Source: Paraburkholderia sp. LEh10
Lineage (GTDB): Bacteria > Pseudomonadota > Gammaproteobacteria > Burkholderiales > Burkholderiaceae
Direction of reading: 5' to 3'
Assembly (NCBI RefSeq): GCF_017814945.1
Contig: NZ_JAGIPX010000026.1
Location: forward strand, 56,748 to 120,747
Length of the DNA: 64,000 nt
Shown in pieces: positions 44,331-53,311 of this stretch (its first letter is position 1; every line of letters begins with the position of its first letter). The translations under genes and the position numbers were made by a program. The notes under the pieces were generated by a model. That model was not told the origin of the DNA. It searched no databases and saw only the letters and a list, made by a program, of their open reading frames with translations.

Positions 44331-44513
44331 TTCCGGGGCGGCCGTGCGCGTACCGGGACGCGGGCGTGCGGGCGCGTTGCGCGCACCTGCCGTCAGCCCG
44401 CATGATTCTCCTCGGCGACTTCTAGTAGACTGGACGAAGACATCGGTTTTCTAACTATCAAACCGGCTCGGTCCCAGGCGGCCCGTCGACCGTTGTGCCA
44501 GGAGGCTTCGTTC

Positions 44514-45638
44514 ATGCATGTAGTCGCTCCGTTGGACAGCAATTCCGCCGATAACTCAGCCAGGCCCGCGGTCCGCGATCTGCGCCGCGTCGATATCCAC
44601 CCCGATCACTGGTACCCGCTTGCGTGGTCGCGCGAAGTGAAGCGTGGCAAGGCGCATGGCGTGCGCTTCGCCGGCGAGCCTATCGTGCTGGTGCGCACGG
44701 AGTCCGGCAACGTGTTCGCGCTCGAGGACCGCTGCGCGCATCGACAGGTGCCGCTGCATGGCGGCGTGGTCGACGGCGAGGCGATCCGCTGCTGTTATCA
44801 CGGCTGGACATACGACTGCACGGGCAAATGCATCGACGTGCCCTATCTTGGCCGCGACCGTCTGCCGAATGGCGTGCGTGCCTATCCGTGCCGCGAATCG
44901 GAAGGGCTGATTTTCGTGTTTCCGGGCGAGGCTGCGCTTGCGCAGACGACGCCGCTGCCACCCCTCGGCTCGGTGGCCGACAAGGCTTACAAGACGCGGC
45001 GCTTCGGCCGCGAAGTGGCGTGCCACTACTCGTTCATGCACGAAAACCTGATGGACATGAACCATCAGTTCCTGCATCGCAAACAGATGGGCAAGATGCG
45101 GGCGCGCTCGCTCGGCAGGCGGCGCGGCGAAGGCTGGGTTGAAGTGGACTACACGTTTTCGCGCGAAGCGGGCCAGCAGCCGATCGGCGAAGCGCTCGTG
45201 TTCGGGCAGAGCCGGCAGCATACGAAGATCGAGCACAAGGACGTGATGACGATCCGCACGCAGTACCCGTATCAGACGCTGCAGATCCGCACGTCCGAGG
45301 GCACGCTCGTGATGGACCTGTGGATCTGCTATGTGCCGCTCGACCGCGAGCAGCGCACCAATCGCACGTTCGGCCTGCTCTGCGTCAAGCGGCCGAAAGT
45401 CGGTGCGCTGCTCGATATCGCGTGGCCGCTGCTGGTGTGGTTCACCGAGCGCATCTTCGCGGAGGATCGCTGGATCGTCGAGCGCGAGCAGGAGGCGCAC
45501 GATGCGCAAGGCGCCGACTGGAATCAGGAGGTCTTCCCAGTGATCAACGAACTGCGCGATCTTTTGCGGCAGTGCGGTGCGCCTGCGGCGCGTCGGGTGA
45601 TTCCTATCGAGCCATCGGCGGAGTCGGTTGCCGTCTGA
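44514..45638 (+). CDS. Rieske non-heme iron oxygenase
   Basis: A 374-residue oxygenase. The Rieske cluster ligands are Cys74-x-His76 and, 16 residues on, Cys93-x2-His96 (RCAHRQ, CYHGW). The mononuclear iron site is in HENLMDMNHQFLH, with the expected NxxDxxHxxxH spacing. It needs a separate reductase, which is not nearby. The type fits VanA/phthalate- or sterol-type Rieske enzymes; the substrate cannot be read. AGGAGG ends 8 bases before ATG 44514. A terminator separates it from the genes upstream. Confidence 0.9.
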   Translation: MHVVAPLDSNSADNSARPAVRDLRRVDIHPDHWYPLAWSREVKRGKAHGVRFAGEPIVLVRTESGNVFALEDRCAHRQVPLHGGVVDGEAIRCCYHGWTYDCTGKCIDVPYLGRDRLPNGVRAYPCRESEGLIFVFPGEAALAQTTPLPPLGSVADKAYKTRRFGREVACHYSFMHENLMDMNHQFLHRKQMGKMRARSLGRRRGEGWVEVDYTFSREAGQQPIGEALVFGQSRQHTKIEHKDVMTIRTQYPYQTLQIRTSEGTLVMDLWICYVPLDREQRTNRTFGLLCVKRPKVGALLDIAWPLLVWFTERIFAEDRWIVEREQEAHDAQGADWNQEVFPVINELRDLLRQCGAPAARRVIPIEPSAESVAV

Positions 45639-45850
45639 TTTTGCGTTCATCATTGCGGCCACCTTCGCGACGGATGTTTCGACTATTGATCGGACGTTAG
45701 GGGCTCCAACGTTCGCCGCCTCGCATTTGCCGGGAATTTCCGCTCGTTTGCGGCGCCGCGCGAGCGTCCGATGCTTCGGCAATGCGTTATGCTTGATTCA
45801 TCCGCGCGGCTCAGGTCGGATGCGGCGTAATGTTCGAAGGAGGCTGTCTC

Positions 45851-46315
45851 ATGTCCGAGGATGGCGACGCAACTCCGCCGATCGCGGATCTGGAAATCGT
45901 ATCGACTCGTGTGTTCGATTTTCCGCGCGATCTCGTATTCAGCGCCTGGACGGACGCGGCGCACCTTGCTCATTGGTGGGGACCGAAGGGCTTCACCAAC
46001 TCCTTCAACGAGTTCGATCTGCGTCCGGGCGGCAACTGGCGCTTCGTGATGCATGGGCCGGATGGCGTCGACTATAAGAATCACAGCGTATTCGTCGAGA
46101 TCGCTGCGCCCGAGCGGATCGTGTTCGATCACGTGTCCGGGCCGTACTTTCGCGTAACGGCTACGTTCGATGCGCTGGATAACCAGCAGACGCGTATCAC
46201 GTTTCGCATGCTGTTCGAGACACCCGCTGTCTGCGCACAGGTGAAGACATTCGCCGTCAAGGCCAACGAAGAGAACTTCGACCGGCTGCAAAAGGAGTTG
46301 AAGCGGATGGTGTGA
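45851..46315 (+). CDS. SRPBCC / AHSA1-family protein
   Basis: A 154-residue START-like protein. It shows the AHSA1 pattern VFDFPRDLVFSAWTDAAHLAHWWGPKGFTNSF and the ending LQKELKRMV. AAGGAGG (45837-45843) lies 7 bases before ATG 45851, preferred over ATG 45830. Such proteins often accompany ArsR repressors, but none is here. Function unknown; a small-molecule-binding role is expected from the fold. Confidence 0.88.
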   Translation: MSEDGDATPPIADLEIVSTRVFDFPRDLVFSAWTDAAHLAHWWGPKGFTNSFNEFDLRPGGNWRFVMHGPDGVDYKNHSVFVEIAAPERIVFDHVSGPYFRVTATFDALDNQQTRITFRMLFETPAVCAQVKTFAVKANEENFDRLQKELKRMV

Positions 46316-46366
46316 GCCTTCGCTCGTCTGTTTTTCCAAACGGGTTCTCAATACGTGCAATAGACA

Positions 46367-46398
46367 ACGCCCCCACGTTCCGAAGAACGTGAGGGCGT
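46367..46398. terminator. Hairpin, possible terminator
   Basis: ACGCCCCCACGTTC (46367-46380) pairs with GAACGTGAGGGCGT (46385-46398) with one internal mismatch. It lies between the convergent SRPBCC and porin genes. No clear T-tract follows on either strand, so termination is uncertain. Confidence 0.45.
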
Positions 46399-46472
46399 CG
46401 TGGTCGCCTCACAGCCCGAGCGCTTTACGGCAGGTCGATCGTACGCCTCGACCCGCCGCGCTTCGTGTGCGA

Positions 46473-47585
46473 TTAGAAGCGGTGACGCAGGCCGACCGAT
46501 GCGACGGCCTGGCGGCGCGACGACGAGACGCCCGTCGCGTTGCCGTTGTCGATGACGGCCCCAAGCACGTCGCCGTGCGGCGCGCTCGTCAATTGGTACA
46601 CGCCCTGTGCGTAGATGTCGGTGCGCTTCGACAGTGCGTAGTCTCCTTGCAGGCCGATCTGGTTCGCGTGGAACCGGAAGTCTTCGAGGTTGCCATTGCT
46701 GTACGTGTATGCCACACCCAGACCCAATGCCGGCGTCAGGTTGTACTTCGCGTTGACTTCGTAGTTATTGACATGGGCCGAACCGCTGCCGTCCGCGAAG
46801 TTATCCTCCCGAGATTGCGTCCACGCCAGGCCCACGACAGCCGGGCCAAACGCGTAGCTTGCGCCTGCGCCGAACTCGCGGCTACGGTGAGCTGCGGCGA
46901 TGAGCGGCGTACCGTTCGGGAGCGACGCAGTCACGACGCCCGTCGTGTTGCCGAAGGGGCTGTTTTGTTGTGCGTAACCAGCGCCGATGCGCAGGCCTGC
47001 GTTTTCATAGCCAGCGCCGAAGCTGTATTCGCGGTTGTTGGCGAACTGCGGGCTGTTCGAAAAGCCGTACGTGCCGCCGAACGAGAAGCCAGCGTAGTTC
47101 GCGCTCGTGAACTTGATCGTGTTGCTGTTCGCGGTACCGCTGTTCGCGTTCAGATTGTCGTTGTTGAGATAGTGCGCGAAGTTCGTACCACCCCAGCTGC
47201 CCGTTGCCGTCAGCGGTGCGACGAAGTCTTGCATCGCGTCAAATTGACGGCCCAGCGTGACCGTGCCCGCCTGGCTCGACAGACCGACGAATGCCTGGCG
47301 CGAGAACATCTTGCCTGCCGTTGCCTGCGAGCCGTTGTTCAGGTTGAAGCCTTGCTCCAACGTGAAGACGGTCTTCAGGCCGCCGCCCAGATCTTCGACG
47401 CCGCGCAGGCCGAAGCGGTTTTCATCGACGGAGCCGCTGCCGACCGCCCACTGCGAGTTGCCACCGACATTGCTGGTGTACGTGATGCCCGCATCCAGCG
47501 TGCCGTACAGCGTGACGCTGCTTTGTGCGTGTGCGACCGAGGCGAACGATGCAGCAACTGCCGTCGCGATCAGAATCTTCTTCAT
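46473..47585 (-). CDS. Gram-negative porin (OmpC-like)
   Basis: A 370-residue outer-membrane beta-barrel with a signal peptide (MKKILIATAVAASFASVAHA, cleavage before Gln21). The first strand SSVTLYGTLDAGITYTSN and the final VASVGLRHRF, ending in Phe, are typical of Burkholderia trimeric porins. AAGGAAG stands before the ATG 47585; the five extra in-frame codons upstream are not needed. A TATACT box reading left at 47702-47707 is a possible -10. The porin probably lets small hydrophilic solutes through. Confidence 0.95.
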   Translation of the reverse strand: MKKILIATAVAASFASVAHAQSSVTLYGTLDAGITYTSNVGGNSQWAVGSGSVDENRFGLRGVEDLGGGLKTVFTLEQGFNLNNGSQATAGKMFSRQAFVGLSSQAGTVTLGRQFDAMQDFVAPLTATGSWGGTNFAHYLNNDNLNANSGTANSNTIKFTSANYAGFSFGGTYGFSNSPQFANNREYSFGAGYENAGLRIGAGYAQQNSPFGNTTGVVTASLPNGTPLIAAAHRSREFGAGASYAFGPAVVGLAWTQSREDNFADGSGSAHVNNYEVNAKYNLTPALGLGVAYTYSNGNLEDFRFHANQIGLQGDYALSKRTDIYAQGVYQLTSAPHGDVLGAVIDNGNATGVSSSRRQAVASVGLRHRF

Positions 47586-48419
47586 GTGTGCTTCCTTCAA
47601 TCAAGGGGCAATGCGAGGCTTGAATACAAACGGACAAGCTATGCATGCCACGTCCTGTACGAAGCAAGACCACTTCACTTGCCCGGTTTTGGGGAAGCGC
47701 AAGTATAGAAAGGTATCCTAACTATTGATTTATATCCGAACGGGAAATGATCCCTTTCCGAAAAAGAAAGAAAAGCCCGGGTTGCGCGCAGAAGATTGAT
47801 TCGATTTAATTTTTTGTCCGGATAACAGCGGGCAATTATATTGGGATAAATCCGGCTGTTGTGAACAGACAACGCTGTTTCAATAAAGAATTATTTGAGA
47901 TGAGTCGGCCTGAAACTGCGTGTGCGTCGCGCTCCGAGTCGCGCCGGGTGTTTGCGAAGAGCCGATATCGATAGGCTTCGCGGCAGTGTGACACAAATCA
48001 GAAATCGAGATGAACTTTTTGAGGTTTGGATAATCATCCGTGCGATCTCCGAATCGAAAATCATCTTGGATTCGATTGGGTTGGTATTCGAAATGCGAGC
48101 CCGTTGAGAAAGACATTTACAAAAATTAATCAAATTTTTGCGAGTCGGCGATTCAAATCATCATCTGCATTTTTGATTTCACCATTTTTAAAACTTTTGA
48201 CCATTTCTCGATTTGCCGCCGGTCGCTTAGCAAGCGTTGTGCCATTCCCTCAGCGGAATACCGACGCGCGCAGCGATCGTTGCCCCGGCACGCCGCCACT
48301 TTGCTAGACTGCCCTCGCCAGCAGAACCACATTGCTGCACCGTCCGCCGCGCCATCCGTCCCACGAAGTACGGCAGCTCTCGAACGCAGCGGTCCCGACA
48401 ACCGGAAAACGGAGTCCTC
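47586..48419. other. Gene-free, AT-rich spacer
   Basis: About 830 bases with no supported gene. The part from about 47700 to 48220 is strikingly AT-rich for this genome, with runs of A and T (for example near 47810 and 48110-48200). It must carry the porin promoter on the left and the YciI promoter on the right; TAGACT at 48305-48310 is a weak -10 for the latter. AT-rich DNA next to a porin gene is a likely target of H-NS-like and OmpR-like proteins. Confidence 0.5.
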
Positions 48420-48776
48420 ATGTCTTACATGCTGCTCATCGTCGAACCCACCGAACAACGCGAGGAACGCGGCGAAGTCGCGGGCCGCGCTGTTTATGAC
48501 CGGATGCTGAAATACCGCGCCGACCTGCAGTCGCGCGGCCAGTTGATCGCCGCCGAATCGCTGTCGACGGTCAAGAAGGGTGTGCGTATCGAGAAACGCG
48601 ACGGGCAGGTCCGCCTGATCGACGGCCCGTTCGCCGAAGCGAAGGAAATGATTGGCGGCTTCTTTCTGCTGAACGTCGATACCTACGAAGAAGCCCTCGC
48701 GCTCGCCGAACAATGCCCGGCCGCCGAATGGTGCACGATCGAAATCCGCAAGGTCGCGCCCTGCTACGACTACTAG
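48420..48776 (+). CDS. YciI family (DGPF) protein
   Basis: A 118-residue protein of the YciI/DGPF family, a small alpha+beta fold with a possible His/Asp active site, of unknown biochemical role. The name-giving DGPF appears in RLIDGPFAEAKEMIGGFFLL. It is the first gene of a co-directional set: two YciI proteins, a VOC protein and an ECF sigma factor with a C-terminal extension. DGPF proteins are known partners of ECF42 sigma factors. The start 48420 has GGAG 7 bases upstream. Confidence 0.9.
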   Translation: MSYMLLIVEPTEQREERGEVAGRAVYDRMLKYRADLQSRGQLIAAESLSTVKKGVRIEKRDGQVRLIDGPFAEAKEMIGGFFLLNVDTYEEALALAEQCPAAEWCTIEIRKVAPCYDY

Positions 48777-48838
48777 CGCGGCGGGTCCAGTCCGTGTCCA
48801 GCCATCGTGCAGCGAGGGTTTTCCCTGGCGCCGAAGGG

Positions 48839-48865
48839 TGTCGATATTACCGCGCGTCGCTCGTC
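48839..48865 (+). promoter_or_regulatory. Candidate ECF42-type promoter
   Basis: TGTCGA (48839-48844) is followed by CGTC at 48862-48865, with 17 bases between them. ECF42 sigma factors have been described to prefer TGTCGA at -35 and a CGA/TC-like -10. The pair lies in the gap before the second YciI gene, 57 bases from its start, and could be the autoregulated promoter of the sigma factor operon. Confidence 0.4.
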
Positions 48866-48922
48866 ATGGAAGTAAGAGGCCGCCACGGGGCTTCCTCACT
48901 CACGACACGAGGGGTAACGGCG

Positions 48923-49336
48923 ATGCGATTCATGATCATGGTGAAGGCGACCAAGGACAGCGAAGCCGGCAAGATGCCGGCAGAAGAACTGATCGCGTCG
49001 ATGGCGACCTACCACGAAGCGCTGCAGAAGGCGGGCGTGCTGCTCGATGCATCCGGCCTGCAGCCCAGCTCGAAGGGCTGGCGCGTTCGCTACGCGAATG
49101 GCGAGCGTACCGTCACGGACGGGCCGTTCGCCGAAACCAAGGAGCTGGTGGCGGGCTACACGGTGATTCAGGTGCGCTCGCGCGAAGAGGCGATGGAGTG
49201 GGCGCGGCGCTTCCCCGCGCCGTTTGGCGAACAGGCGGCCGGCGAAATCGAAGTGCGCCAGATGTACGACCTCGACGACTTCGAGCCGGGCTCGTCGATG
49301 GACCGCTTTCGCAACATCGAAGGCGCGAACCACTGA
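48923..49336 (+). CDS. YciI family (DGPF) protein
   Basis: A 137-residue relative of the previous gene, with the family motif TVTDGPFAETKELVAGYTVI and a characteristic start MRFMIMVKATKDSEAG. The C-terminal tail (EIEVRQMYDLDDFEP) is longer than in the first. GAGGGG lies about 8 bases before the ATG. It continues the set with the VOC gene 73 bases on. The duplication of DGPF genes is common at ECF42 loci. Confidence 0.9.
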   Translation: MRFMIMVKATKDSEAGKMPAEELIASMATYHEALQKAGVLLDASGLQPSSKGWRVRYANGERTVTDGPFAETKELVAGYTVIQVRSREEAMEWARRFPAPFGEQAAGEIEVRQMYDLDDFEPGSSMDRFRNIEGANH

Positions 49337-49409
49337 TATCGCGCGTGCCCGCAGCATGGCAACAGCGTGCAGCGCGGGCCGCACGGGCAAATCACACAGG
49401 GGCATCAAT

Positions 49410-49829
49410 ATGCACAAGCAAATCTATGTGAACCTGGCCGTGGGCAGCGTCGGGAAATCGAAGGCCTTCTTTTCACAACTCGGCTTCACGTTCGAGCCCA
49501 GATTCACCAACGAGCAGGCGGCCTGCATGGTGATCGGCGAAAACATCTACGCGATGCTGCTCGCGAAGGACTTCTTCCAGACCTTTACGAACAGGACCCT
49601 GTGCAATCCGAAAGAGAGCACGGAAACGCTGATCTGCATCTCATGCGACAGCCGCGCACAGGTCGATGAGCTGGCGATGAAGGCACTCGCGGCGGGCGGC
49701 GCCGCACCACGCCCGGCGCAGGACCATGGCTTCATGTACGCGCGCAGCATCGAGGACATCGACGGGCACATCTGGGAACTGATGTACATGGACCCGAACG
49801 CCGACATGCGCGCGGCGAACGAATCCTGA
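49410..49829 (+). CDS. VOC-family (glyoxalase/bleomycin-resistance fold) protein
   Basis: A 139-residue VOC protein. It opens with MHKQIYVNLAVGSVGKSKAFFSQLGF and ends with DIDGHIWELMYMD, where the His and the final Glu could bind metal. The substrate is unknown. It sits 8 bases before the sigma factor start and so is very likely cotranscribed with it. A longer upstream frame belongs to the previous gene. Confidence 0.9.
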   Translation: MHKQIYVNLAVGSVGKSKAFFSQLGFTFEPRFTNEQAACMVIGENIYAMLLAKDFFQTFTNRTLCNPKESTETLICISCDSRAQVDELAMKALAAGGAAPRPAQDHGFMYARSIEDIDGHIWELMYMDPNADMRAANES

Positions 49830-49837
49830 GGCCGGCC

Positions 49838-51130
49838 GTGACGACGGCTGCGACCCATCGTGCGATCGAGGCGGTCTGGCGGATCGAATCCGCGAAGGTC
49901 ATCGCGCACGTCGCACGGATCGTGCGCGACGTGGGCGTGGCGGAGGAACTGGCGCAGGATGCGCTCGTGGCCGCGCTCGAAACCTGGCCGGACGCCGGCG
50001 TGCCCGATAACCCTGGAGCATGGCTGATGGCGACGGCGAAGAACCGCGCGCTCGACCGCTGGCGTCAGGACGCGCTGCATGCGCGCAAGCGTGAGGAGCT
50101 CGGCGCGGACATGGACGCGAGGCAAGCGCATGTCGTGCCGGATTTCGTCGATGCGCTCGACGCCGCCCGCGCCGACGACATCGGCGACGATCTGCTGCGG
50201 CTCGTGTTCACCGCCTGTCATCCCGTGCTGTCGAAGGACGCGCGCGTCGCGCTGACGTTGCGCCTGCTCGGCGGCCTGACGACGGATGAGATCGCACGTG
50301 CGTTCCTCGTGCCCGAGCCGACCGTCGCGCAACGCATCGTGCGGGCGAAGAAGACGCTCGCAGCCGCAAAGGTGCCGTTCGACGTGCCGCAGGCGAACGA
50401 TCGCGCGGTGCGGCTCACGTCGGTGCTCGAAGTGATCTATCTGATCTTCAACGAAGGCTATTCGGCGACGGCGGGCGACGACTGGATGCGTCCGGCGCTA
50501 TGCGAGGAAGCGCTGCGGCTCGGACGCGTGCTCGCTGGTTTGATGCCCGACGAAAGTGAAGTGTTCGGCCTCGTCGCGCTGATGGAGATCCAGGTGTCGC
50601 GCATGCATGCGCGCGTCGATCGCGAAGGGCGGCCCGTGCTGCTGCTCGATCAGGACAGGAGCCGCTGGGACCCGTTGCTGATCCGGCGCGGCCTCGCCGC
50701 GCTGGAGCGCGCGGAAGCGCTCGGCGGGATGAGCGGGCCGTACGCGTTGCAGGCGGCGCTCGCGGCGTGCCATGCGCGCGCCCGTACTGCCGCCGACACC
50801 GACTGGGCACAGATCGTCGCACTCTACGATGCGCTTGCCGAGGTCGCGCCGTCGCCCGTGGTCGCGCTGAATCGCGCCGTCGCTGTCGGCATGGCCTATG
50901 GACCGACGGCGGCGCTCGAACTCGTCGAAGCCCTCGCCGATGAGCCTTCGCTGCAGCACTATCACTGGCTGCCGAGCGTGCGCGGCGATCTGCTCGCGAA
51001 GCTCGGCCGTCATGACGAAGCGCGCGCCGAGTTCGAGCGCGCCGCGTCGATGACGCGCAACGTGCGCGAACGCGAACTGCTGCTCGAACGCGCGCGCGAG
51101 ATGAGTGGCGCGCACGGACGCATGCAGTAA
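49838..51130 (+). CDS. ECF sigma factor, ECF42-like, with C-terminal extension
   Basis: A 430-residue sigma-70-family protein. The N-terminal part (about 1-180) has the sigma2 region (FVDALDAARADDIGDD and earlier VAEELAQDALVAALETW) and the sigma4 helix-turn-helix (LGGLTTDEIARAFLVPEPTVAQRIVRAKKTLA). The rest is a helical extension like the ECF41/ECF42 C-terminal region (FNEGYSATAGDDWMRP, then TPR-like helices). No anti-sigma factor is adjacent; the extension is thought to regulate these factors instead. The start is GTG 49838. DGPF genes upstream support ECF42. Confidence 0.9.
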   Translation: MTTAATHRAIEAVWRIESAKVIAHVARIVRDVGVAEELAQDALVAALETWPDAGVPDNPGAWLMATAKNRALDRWRQDALHARKREELGADMDARQAHVVPDFVDALDAARADDIGDDLLRLVFTACHPVLSKDARVALTLRLLGGLTTDEIARAFLVPEPTVAQRIVRAKKTLAAAKVPFDVPQANDRAVRLTSVLEVIYLIFNEGYSATAGDDWMRPALCEEALRLGRVLAGLMPDESEVFGLVALMEIQVSRMHARVDREGRPVLLLDQDRSRWDPLLIRRGLAALERAEALGGMSGPYALQAALAACHARARTAADTDWAQIVALYDALAEVAPSPVVALNRAVAVGMAYGPTAALELVEALADEPSLQHYHWLPSVRGDLLAKLGRHDEARAEFERAASMTRNVRERELLLERAREMSGAHGRMQ

Positions 51131-51148
51131 GCGCGCTCGCGCGACGCG

Positions 51149-51325
51149 TCAGCTCGTTCCATGAGCGAGCAGCGAGCGCATGAACGGAATAGCATGTTCG
51201 CCCGCGACCATGCCGAGCAGGCCGAGCAGCGCGACGATGGGCGGCGCGGGCGATCTCACATCGACGATGTTGTAGAGCAGGCCGACGACGACACCCGCCG
51301 CCAGCGACACGATATACGTCTTCAT
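51149..51325 (-). CDS. XapX domain mini-protein (DUF1427)
   Basis: A 58-residue membrane protein starting MKTYIVSLAAGVVVGLLYNI, with two hydrophobic stretches (about 5-20 and 29-44) around VRSPAPPIVALLGLLGM, the XapX pattern. It is too short for usual gene calls. It lies 31 bases after the quinone oxidoreductase on the same strand, so the two are probably cotranscribed. Function unknown. Confidence 0.82.
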   Translation of the reverse strand: MKTYIVSLAAGVVVGLLYNIVDVRSPAPPIVALLGLLGMVAGEHAIPFMRSLLAHGTS

Positions 51326-51356
51326 GCGAGTCTTCGGATAGGTGGTGGTGAGGGTG

Positions 51357-52313
51357 TTACATCGTGATCACGACGCGCCCGCGCGTGCCGGCAGCGACAG
51401 CAGCATAAGCATCGCGCGCCTGTTGCAGCGCAAACGTCTGAGCAATCGACGGCGCCTGCAAGGCGCCGCTGTCGAACACGGTCGCCAGTTCCGTCATCAG
51501 GCGCGCCGAGTCGGCGACGCCGAGCTTCGCGCTGTCGGTGCCGAACAGTTGTGTCTCGTTGTGATAGAAGTCGATCAGGTCGAACTCGACGCGCCGCTTG
51601 CCCGTCGCGCTGATTTCGACGACGCGGCCACGCCGTCTGGCGAGCTTCAGTGCTGTTTCGAACGCGACGCCGCCGACCGCGTCGTACACCACATCGGCGC
51701 CGCCCAGCGCCTTCACGCGCTCAACCGCGTTGTCGTCGAGCGGCACGTAATGGTCGATCAGGCGGCCCGCGGGGGAATTCGCGTCGGGCTCGCGGCGATC
51801 GATGGCGATCACTTGGCAGCCGCGCGACTTAGCGATCTGCACGACGGCGCCGCCGACGCCGCCGCTCGCGCCGATCACGGCCACCGTTTCGCCCGCGAGA
51901 AGTTGCGCATAGTCGACCACGCCGAGCCACGCGACCACGAAGTTCACGCCGATCGCCGATGCCTGTTCGTGCGTGAGCGCGCATGGTTTGCGCGACAGCG
52001 CGCCGACGGGAATCTTGATGAACTGCGCATGCGTGCCGTCGCGCGTGAAGCCGATGTCGCCGCCCGTGCCCCACACGTCCGCGCCGATCCACTCGCCCGG
52101 GCCTTCCACCACGACGCCGCTGAAATCGCGACCGGGGATGCGCGGCAGCGTGGTATGTCCGAAATGGCCCGAGAGGTTTTTCACATCGCTCGGATTCACC
52201 GACGCGGCCTTGACCTGCACGATGGCGCTTTCGGCGTCGATGGCGGGCGTCGGCAGGTCGACGAAGTCGAGGACCTCGGGACCGCCGAACGAGCTGAACT
52301 GGATCGCTTTCAT
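51357..52313 (-). CDS. Zinc-type quinone oxidoreductase / alcohol dehydrogenase-like
   Basis: A 318-residue medium-chain dehydrogenase-reductase of the quinone oxidoreductase (CurA/QOR) type. The NADPH loop is in VIGASGGVGGAVVQIAKSRG near residue 140, and the start MKAIQFSSFGGPEVLDFVDLP is characteristic. No zinc-ligand cysteines are seen, so it is the non-zinc kind that reduces quinones or enones with NADPH. It precedes the XapX gene. The physiological substrate is unknown. Confidence 0.9.
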   Translation of the reverse strand: MKAIQFSSFGGPEVLDFVDLPTPAIDAESAIVQVKAASVNPSDVKNLSGHFGHTTLPRIPGRDFSGVVVEGPGEWIGADVWGTGGDIGFTRDGTHAQFIKIPVGALSRKPCALTHEQASAIGVNFVVAWLGVVDYAQLLAGETVAVIGASGGVGGAVVQIAKSRGCQVIAIDRREPDANSPAGRLIDHYVPLDDNAVERVKALGGADVVYDAVGGVAFETALKLARRRGRVVEISATGKRRVEFDLIDFYHNETQLFGTDSAKLGVADSARLMTELATVFDSGALQAPSIAQTFALQQARDAYAAVAAGTRGRVVITM

Positions 52314-52507
52314 TGCTGCTCCTGCGGAATCTGTGGGATTCGATGGGTTTCGCGTGCTGCTTCATACCGGTTGCATTACAGCAGATGTCGCAGCGCATGA
52401 AGGCAGTCTAAGTGACGGGCGCAGCGCCGTTCAGACATGTGCTTTCGAATATCGGACAGGCGCGGGGCGAGGCTGTATCGTCGTGTTTTTTCTCCTTCGA
52501 AGCGACG

Positions 52508-53248
52508 ATGCGCGACGACATCAGCCCGACGCCTGACCTCGCAGGCGTGGACGGCTGCAAAGGCGGCTGGTATGCGGTCCGACAGGATGGGCGCACGGGC
52601 GCGTTGACGACACGCATCTGTCCGACCTTCGCCGATCTTCTCGCATGGCTGCCCGCGCCCGCCATCGTGGGTGTCGATATGCCGATCGGGCTGTCGTCGT
52701 CGGGGTATCGCGCGTGTGATGCACAAGCGCGCAAGCGTCTGGGGTGGCCGCGTAGCGCGTCGGTGTTTCAGACGCCTGTGCGTCAAACGCTCGGTGTTCG
52801 CGACTACCGCGAAGCATGCAATCGAAACCGCGAAGCAACGGGCAAAGCCATTTCGCAGCAGGCTTTCAACATTCTGCGCAAGATCGCCGAGGTCGATGCG
52901 GCCTTAGCCGCCAATGCCCGCGACGCGGCGCGCGTGTTCGAGGTTCATCCGGAGCTTGCCTTCATGCAACTGCGCATCGAGCAAGGCGGCGAAGCGGCGG
53001 GACTCACGCAGGGAAAAACGACAGCCGAAGGGCACGCGCTTAGAAAAGCGTTGCTGCACCGAGCGTTCGGCTCGGCGATCGAAAAGGCGCTTGAAGAGCG
53101 GATCGCGCGGCAGGTGCAGAAAGATGACGTGCTGGATGCGTTCTCGGTGCTGTGGAGCGCCCGCCGCATCGCGACGGGCAGCGCTGTCATGCTACCCGAC
53201 GCAGAGCCGCGCGACAGCACCGGTCTGCCGATGGTGATCCGCTATTGA
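52508..53248 (+). CDS. DUF429 family protein
   Basis: A 246-residue protein of the DUF429 family, with an RNase H-like fold and predicted nuclease character. The conserved acidic residues lie in LAGVDGCKGGWYAV, IVGVDMPIGL and a late KDDVLDAFSVLWSA, a pattern fitting a metal-binding triad. No known function. The start at 52508 is the first Met before the conserved DG; an open extension of 32 codons upstream shows no family match and no ribosome site. Confidence 0.85.
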   Translation: MRDDISPTPDLAGVDGCKGGWYAVRQDGRTGALTTRICPTFADLLAWLPAPAIVGVDMPIGLSSSGYRACDAQARKRLGWPRSASVFQTPVRQTLGVRDYREACNRNREATGKAISQQAFNILRKIAEVDAALAANARDAARVFEVHPELAFMQLRIEQGGEAAGLTQGKTTAEGHALRKALLHRAFGSAIEKALEERIARQVQKDDVLDAFSVLWSARRIATGSAVMLPDAEPRDSTGLPMVIRY

Positions 53249-53311
53249 CCGCACGTTGCGGCAGCGCGAGCGCGCCGTCGCCGCACGCAACGCAAAGCGC
53301 GGCTGCGACAA

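Noticed and set aside
47586..48419. Small frames in the AT-rich spacer
   Set aside because: None has a ribosome site, normal codon use or a family; the region is more likely regulatory.
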